Shown here: one piece after another, positions 40,189 through 45,000 of the stretch
Layout of the letters: each line of letters opens with the position of its first letter
Position numbering within the stretch: the stretch's first letter is position 1
NCBI GenBank assembly: GCA_009746045.1
Contig: RPFO01000065.1
Coordinates: 2,946,351-2,991,350, forward strand
From: Mesostigma viride
Taxonomy: Eukaryota; Streptophyta; Mesostigmatophyceae; Mesostigmatales; Mesostigmataceae
Length of the DNA: 45,000 bases
Direction: 5' to 3'
The notes under the pieces: generated by a model
Told to the model about the DNA's origin: nothing
The model's database searches: none
The model's input: only the letters and a program-made list of their open reading frames with translations
Translations under genes and position numbers: made by a program

Positions 40189-40833
40189 ATGGCAATGAGT
40201 GAAACTGAGAACCAGAGGGCAAAACGCCTGTGTTATGCAAATACTTTAGGTGTTTGCGTGTTAGATCATGAAGATGGGGCAGATAACCAATGTCAGGGGA
40301 GATTGACGTGCAGGTGCTTTGTGTACGTCGAAAATATTGTTCATGAACGGATTTTGGCAACGGTGAAGAAATTCTGGAAGCTACGTAGATGGCATGATAG
40401 GTCAGTATGCTGTTCGGTTTTACAATTTCTTTTTCCGCCCAGTAGCTGCGGATATCGCGAGTATGGGTTATGGTACGCTTCTGGGCTAATGGGCGACCCG
40501 GGCAACAGAGGGACCTGGGCAGTTAGATGGGTCAAAGAGTCTCCATTTTTTCGTCGTGATATCGCAGTCACGCCTGGCGAAAACCACGGCGAGCGCGAGC
40601 CATATTTTACTTTTGCCGCAAGGCTGGGTGCTTCCCGGGCGTCACCGTCCTTTAATATATATTTCTTGAGCTGTTCCGCGCAGCTGGCGGCCTGGGCGCA
40701 CGTCAAGAACAAGGTTCCGGATGTCATCCGCAACCGCGTCGTTCTAAATAAGCGTGTCAAGAGTATCGTAGCTTATAACTCCCGCAGACTTTATGATTCC
40801 GGTTCTTTTCGATGCCCAACGTCGTGGTTGTGA
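40189..40833 (+). CDS. Unrecognised ORF, 214 residues
   Basis: ATG at 40189, stop TGA at 40833. Protein-like composition with cysteines early (CVLDHEDGADNQC, LTCRC), a middle GYREYGLWYASGLMGDPGNR and WAVRWVKESPFFRRDI, and a basic C-terminus (VIRNRVVLNKRVKSIV). It is the longest frame of the segment between the two satellite blocks. I recognise no domain; it may be an exon or a decayed mobile-element gene. No palindrome lies near it, unlike the island genes. Confidence 0.4.
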   Translation: MAMSETENQRAKRLCYANTLGVCVLDHEDGADNQCQGRLTCRCFVYVENIVHERILATVKKFWKLRRWHDRSVCCSVLQFLFPPSSCGYREYGLWYASGLMGDPGNRGTWAVRWVKESPFFRRDIAVTPGENHGEREPYFTFAARLGASRASPSFNIYFLSCSAQLAAWAHVKNKVPDVIRNRVVLNKRVKSIVAYNSRRLYDSGSFRCPTSWL

Positions 40834-41567
40834 TTACGCCTATGTCCGGGGAACTTAAAGGAAGTTTGCTGGGTAATGCTTTCTTTTCCCGTGTTGTCAC
40901 TGAAAAGGTAAACGGCCTTGTGTCGTCAAAACAGCAGCAAGCAGAAGTCACTGTGCTTAGAATTGCAATGTGGTAGTTTGATTTAAAACATATACTGCCT
41001 TGTTGCTGAAAACTTTTTCAAGGCCTGCTGGGATGTTGCCCATATGTTTCCAACGCTTTAACTCATGTCCAAGTGAGCTAGACTGGCTTGGAAACTTGAG
41101 CTTGTCATGCTTACATTGTGCTTGTATTGCTATTTGTGCCTCTTTGCAGTATCTGCTTTATATATAATTGAAGGCTTCAGCATCATTGTCGAGCACCGTG
41201 GTGGCAGCCAAGCCTCCAATAACGATCATGGACCTAACCTTGCCAAGTATTTGCTTCTTATTATTTCATTCTTTGGACTGAGCTAGCTTTGAGCTAGCTT
41301 TACACCTGCTATTTGGCCTGCACCATGGTCCCTGGCTGCCAGTTACATTTTGTGCCCCCCCCGGCAGGCTGCAGGGTCTAGGATAGCGAGGGTGTAACGT
41401 AGTAGACATGTTGTGGGCACCCTGGGTGCATTTTCAGGACCAGCCTTTACTTTACCTGGCCCTGCCTTCTTTCTGGGCATATTGTTGACTTGAGTGCTTG
41501 TTGGTCACTCGCGTAGCGACCCCCCTGCATTCATAAATCGTAAACCATTATACAATGAGCATATTTC
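40834..41567. other. Gene-free stretch
   Basis: Mixed sequence with a small GAGCTAGCTTT duplication near 41280. No gene or known repeat seen. Confidence 0.5.
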
Positions 41568-42614
41568 ATGGATGTTAAGCTTGCAAGAATCCAGCTTGAT
41601 ATGAGTTCATTTGGTCATGATTCCTATTTGTTTCATGTAAGAAACCGGTGCAAATGGCGTAAAACTGCATATTCATACTGTCACATGTCACCATTTGAGC
41701 TCATAATGAGCCCAATTTTTGTAGGTGGTGTAGTATTATGGTTTAAATGTAGCTTGCAAGAATCCAGCTGGATATGAGTTCATTGGTTCATGATTCCTAT
41801 TTGTTTCATGTAAGAAACCGGTGCAAATGACAAAAGGTTGCATATTTATACTGTCACATGTCACCATTTGAGCTCATAATGAGCCCAATTTTTGTAGGTG
41901 GTCTAGTATTATTCTGATCAGGTCTAGTATTATGTCTGATCTGGTCTAGTATTATGGTTTAAATGTAGCTTGCAAGAATCCAGCTCGATATGAGCTCATT
42001 TGGTCATGATTCCTATTTATTTCGTGTAAGAAAACGATGAAAATGGCGTAAAACTGCATATTTATACTGTCACATGTCACCATTTGAGCTCATAATGAGC
42101 CCAATTTTTGTAGGTGGTGTAGTATTATGGTTTAAATGTTGCTTGCAAGAATCCTGGCAGCTCGATATGAGTTCATTTGGTCATGATTCCTATTAGTTTC
42201 ATGTAAGAAACCGGTGCAAATGACGAAAAGCTGCATATTTACACTGTCACATGTCACCATTTGAGCTCAGAATGAGCCCAATTTTTGTGGGTGGTCTATT
42301 TTCATGGTCTAGATGCTGCTTGCAAGAATCCAGCCTGAAATGAGTTCATTTGTTCACTATTCATATTTGTTTCATGTCAGAAAAGGGGGAAAATGACGAA
42401 AAACTGCACATGTATGCTGTCACATGTCACCATTTGAGCTCAGAATGAGCCCAATTTTTGTGGGTGGTCTATTTTCATGGTCTAGATGCTGCCTGCAAGA
42501 ATCCAGCCTGAAATGAGTTCATTTGTCCACTATTCATATTTGTTTCATGTAAGAAAAGGGGGAAAATGACGAAAAAATGCACATGTATGCTGTCACATGT
42601 CACCATTTGAGCTC

Positions 42615-43224
42615 TTTGAACACTGGCAGCCAAGCTAGACGGCACGGTAACCCGGATGCTCCGACAGGTCCTGAATGTCGGGTTTTCTCAGCGTAGGTCC
42701 TTAGAGTCTTTGTATCACGGTATGCCGCGTATTTCGGACGAGATTAGACAGCGTAGGATAGCATTTGTAGGACATCTTGCTCGCACCAGCCAGGTCGACA
42801 CCGCCCTTGGTCTGGCCGGTCCCCAGCGGCTCGGCCAACCGGGGCGGCACATTTTGACCTGGCCTGGCCCCAAGAACATTCCTAAAAAGGTAGGGAAACA
42901 TGCCATGACCTATACCCAGATGTTGCTGGACGACCTAGTGGTCCCAGCCCAGTTTGAGTACCGCATCCACTCTCTCTCCCGTCTTTGGACTGCCATGCAG
43001 GACAAGGAGCGGTGGAAGAAGATTGTCAAGGCACACACGCCCGACCCTGTGGGCAAGCCACCTCCCCCCAAGCGGAGGAGGCGTTTTGATGAGTAGTGTA
43101 GTTAGGCTTTTCTAGATAGAGTTAGGATAGTTCGATCACGCGGCTTCCTCCACCCCATCCATCATGAAATATGTGCTACATGACCTCCCCACGGAGGCAT
43201 GTTATAATTTAATTTAATTTTTTA
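42615..43224 (+). mobile_element. 5'-truncated LINE 3' end in the satellite
   Basis: 610 bases between two copies of ATTTGAGCTC (42605-42614 and 43225-43234), a 10-base target duplication of satellite sequence. It holds the last part of a LINE ORF2, a short 3' UTR and a (TTTAA)n-like tail before the right duplication. This is a classic truncated target-primed insertion and belongs to a different family from the ORF1-only element. Confidence 0.85.
42620..43096 (+). CDS. C-terminal fragment of a LINE reverse transcriptase ORF
   Basis: The frame is open from just inside the element (LAAKLDGTVTRMLRQVLN) to TAG at 43096; the ATG at 42656 is internal. The sequence LDGT.TRMLR..LN, then PRISDEIRQRRIAFVGHLAR and later LSRLWTAMQDKERWKKIV follows the C-terminal region of many LINE ORF2 proteins (after the RT domain). 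It ends in a proline/arginine tail (GKPPPPKRRRRFDE). Non-functional by truncation. Confidence 0.8.
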   Translation, partial: TLAAKLDGTVTRMLRQVLNVGFSQRRSLESLYHGMPRISDEIRQRRIAFVGHLARTSQVDTALGLAGPQRLGQPGRHILTWPGPKNIPKKVGKHAMTYTQMLLDDLVVPAQFEYRIHSLSRLWTAMQDKERWKKIVKAHTPDPVGKPPPPKRRRRFDE

Positions 43225-43890
43225 ATTTGAGCTCAGAATGAGCCCAATTTTTGTGGGTGGTCTATTTTCATGGTCTACATGCTGCCTGCAAGAATCCAGC
43301 CTGAAATGAGTTCATTTGTCCACTATTCATATTTGTTTCATGTAAGAAAAGGGGGAAAATGACGAAAAACTGCACATGTATGCTGTCACATGTCACCATT
43401 TGAGCTCAGAATGAGCCCAATTTTTGTGGGTGGTCTATTTGCATGGTCTACATGCTGCCTGCAAGAATCCAGCCTGAAATGAGTTCATTTGTCCACTATT
43501 CATATTTGTTTCATGTAAGAAAAGGGGGAAAATGACGAAAAACTGCACATGTATGCTGTCACATGTCACCATTTGAGCTCAGAATGAGCCCAATTTTTGT
43601 GGGTGGTCTATTTTCATGGTCTAGATGCTGCCTGCAAGAATCCAGCCTGATATGAGTTCATTTGTTCACTATTCATATTTGTTTCATGTAAGAAAAGGGG
43701 GAAAATGACGAAAAACTGCACATGTATGCTGTCACATGTCACCATTTGAGCTCAGAATGAGCCCAATTTTCGTGGGTGGTCTATTTTCATGGTGTACATG
43801 CTGCCTGCAACAGTCCAGCTTTAGGTACCCTCAGATCTGAAAGATTTTTTTTTTACTCATTTGAAGACTTGTGAAATTGAGCAAACACCT

Positions 43891-44886
43891 ATGAATCCCC
43901 TCGTGCCGTCGACTACTGCAAAAAGCTCCTTTCGCCTGGCGGGCACGTTCGATCAAGAGCAACGGCTAGTCATCTGTCAAAGGGTAAGTTAATCTGAGTG
44001 AATATGGTCAGTTAAATTATGATGTTTGCATATTCTCAAGTTTGATTTGCGAATGTAATGATAACTAATTGCGCCGCTCGTCATTGCTTGTCCCACCCAC
44101 AGGTGACGAGTCTGAAGAGGAGCCGCCAAAGGATGACGCGCATGGCGGCCCACCCAAAGGGTTTGAGGAAGATTCGGAAGAATCGGAAGAATCGGAACCT
44201 GAGGAGGAAGCGCCACCTGAGGAGGAAGCGCCACATGCACGTGTCACAGTTACCGCAACCCAGCCCAAGCCACTAGACAAGAAAGTGCCACCACCAAGTT
44301 GGCAGCCTTGGATGGAGAATCTGGAAGGTGGGGGGGGGGGAAACGGGCCGTGCCCCGCTCGCCTGTTGGATGTCCGGTTTCGGTATTGTGCAAGCACGGT
44401 GGTGAATTTTGCCAGTATCGGAAGAACAAAAACAAAAACCATGATACGTTGTGGAAGCCCACGTGGGCTGCTGATTCGGTGGATAAACTCAATTCAGACC
44501 CAATGAAGCTGGTGCCTGATTTCCACGTCGACACGTTCCTGGTGCATGGAGTCGTTCGAAAGGTGGATACTAAAACGGGCGTGTGGTACATTAAATTTTG
44601 GGCAGAAGGGTGTGACGAAAAGGGAATCTGGATTAATAGGAAGCAGGGGACGATGCCCAACAGAATTTTCCCGGTACAACAAGACGAGATGCGGAACTGT
44701 TTCAAGCCACCTGAGGGAACGTATTTGGAGTGGTGGATGGACAAGGGGTACTTCCCGGCGACCAGATCTTCCCCAGCGACCAGATCTTCCCCACGACTCC
44801 AAGATAAGGGGGGAGACCAAGCCGCAGGGCAGGGCAAACGAAAACCTAAAGGGAAGGCTGGCGCAGATGAGCGGGAGGGGGTGTAA
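43891..44886 (+). pseudogene. Intron-containing gene with a frame break at an 11-G run
   Basis: An intron is visible at 43984-44102: GTAAGT at its 5' end, CTAAT near 44064, and a pyrimidine-rich CTTGTCCCACCCACAG at its 3' end. Exon 2 in the frame DESEEEPPKDD is acidic up to PPSWQPWMENLEGGGG and then breaks at a run of eleven G (44330-44340); the next frame continues KRAVPRSPVGCPVSVLCKHG and WYIKFWAEGCDEKGIW to a stop at 44886, ending in a basic tail (GKRKPKGKAG). The upstream exon frame that joins in phase reads YCKKLLSPGGHV but lacks an ATG, whereas the ATG at 43891 leads to another frame, so an additional 5' exon may exist. Product unknown. The break may be a sequencing error. Confidence 0.55.
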
Positions 44887-45000
44887 AGAAGCCCAGCGGA
44901 CGGGCACCTGTAAAGAAACGCCTGTTAGTAGATAGTTAGATAGCTTACTTGATCTGAACTCGTGTACATTTGTAAAGATCGATCTGTACATCTGTCTCCA

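Larger units (their letters stand above)
41570..43830 (-). repeat. 173-bp satellite, inverted and more diverged block
   Basis: Reverse-complement copies of the 36699-38600 satellite. The left four units (41570-42290) are diverged and vary in length (one carries an extra ~40 bases with repeated GATCTGGTCTAGTATTATG words); the right ones (42290-43800) are close to the forward block. The LINE fragment at 42615-43224 interrupts it. With the forward block it forms a large inverted structure with a ~3-kb centre. Confidence 0.93.

Overview
The window reads as a repeat-rich nuclear segment from a eukaryote that has, or had, a plastid; a microalga is my best guess, but class cannot be fixed from this sequence. 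Evidence: a Ty1/copia-type LTR retrotransposon, pieces of two non-LTR (LINE) families with target-site duplications, a GTAAGT...AG intron near the right end, AATAAA hexamers shortly after several stop codons, and a decayed fragment of plastid rpoB. No rRNA, tRNA or CRISPR locus was recognised.

Layout. 1-930: polypyrimidine microsatellite. 1046-14392 (with the gene end at 22567-22971): an island of compact, mostly intronless genes, all on the + strand: two MYND-finger paralogues, an F-box protein, three proteins with short C-x(2-4)-C...C-x2-H fingers, and several unrecognised ones. Between them lies one perfect palindrome, CCAACGGCCGTTGG, used again and again in the same orientation; it also sits once per unit in a 16-copy, ~208-bp tandem array (5030-8235). 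Two genes of the island are cut by transposons in a way that can be read exactly: an ORF1-only LINE (12021-13507, 11-bp duplication) and an 8.2-kb copia element (14393-22561, 5-bp duplication, LTRs differing at one base). Removing either insertion leaves an open reading frame.

22972-31840: a plastid rpoB fragment, a ~78-bp tandem repeat, a proline-rich possible exon, then a hexanucleotide (TTGTCC) megasatellite of about 5 kb, itself split by a second, nearly identical copy of the ORF1-only LINE. 31843-34330: two arrays of ~46-bp units carrying the same palindrome, with a single 374-codon gene between them. 34406-36483: two closely spaced + strand genes, the second with a nuclear-localisation-like basic cluster and a G-rich minisatellite tail.

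36699-43830: a 173-bp satellite in two blocks of opposite orientation, around a segment with a broken gene end, a 120-bp tandem repeat and one unrecognised ORF; the right block contains a 5'-truncated LINE reverse-transcriptase tail with a 10-bp target duplication. 43891-44886: a gene with an intron and a frame break at an 11-G run.

Most striking: the co-oriented palindrome that links dispersed gene flanks, long arrays and a large satellite. It consists of two abutting inverted CAACGG (MYB-type) half-sites and occurs at 13-26 bp after some stops and at about 53-68 bp before several starts. It could be a shared promoter or 3'-end element of one gene system. The MYND, F-box and small zinc-finger content together with palindromic gene borders resembles what is known from giant DNA viruses, so an endogenous viral island is a fair hypothesis, but no viral hallmark gene is present here.
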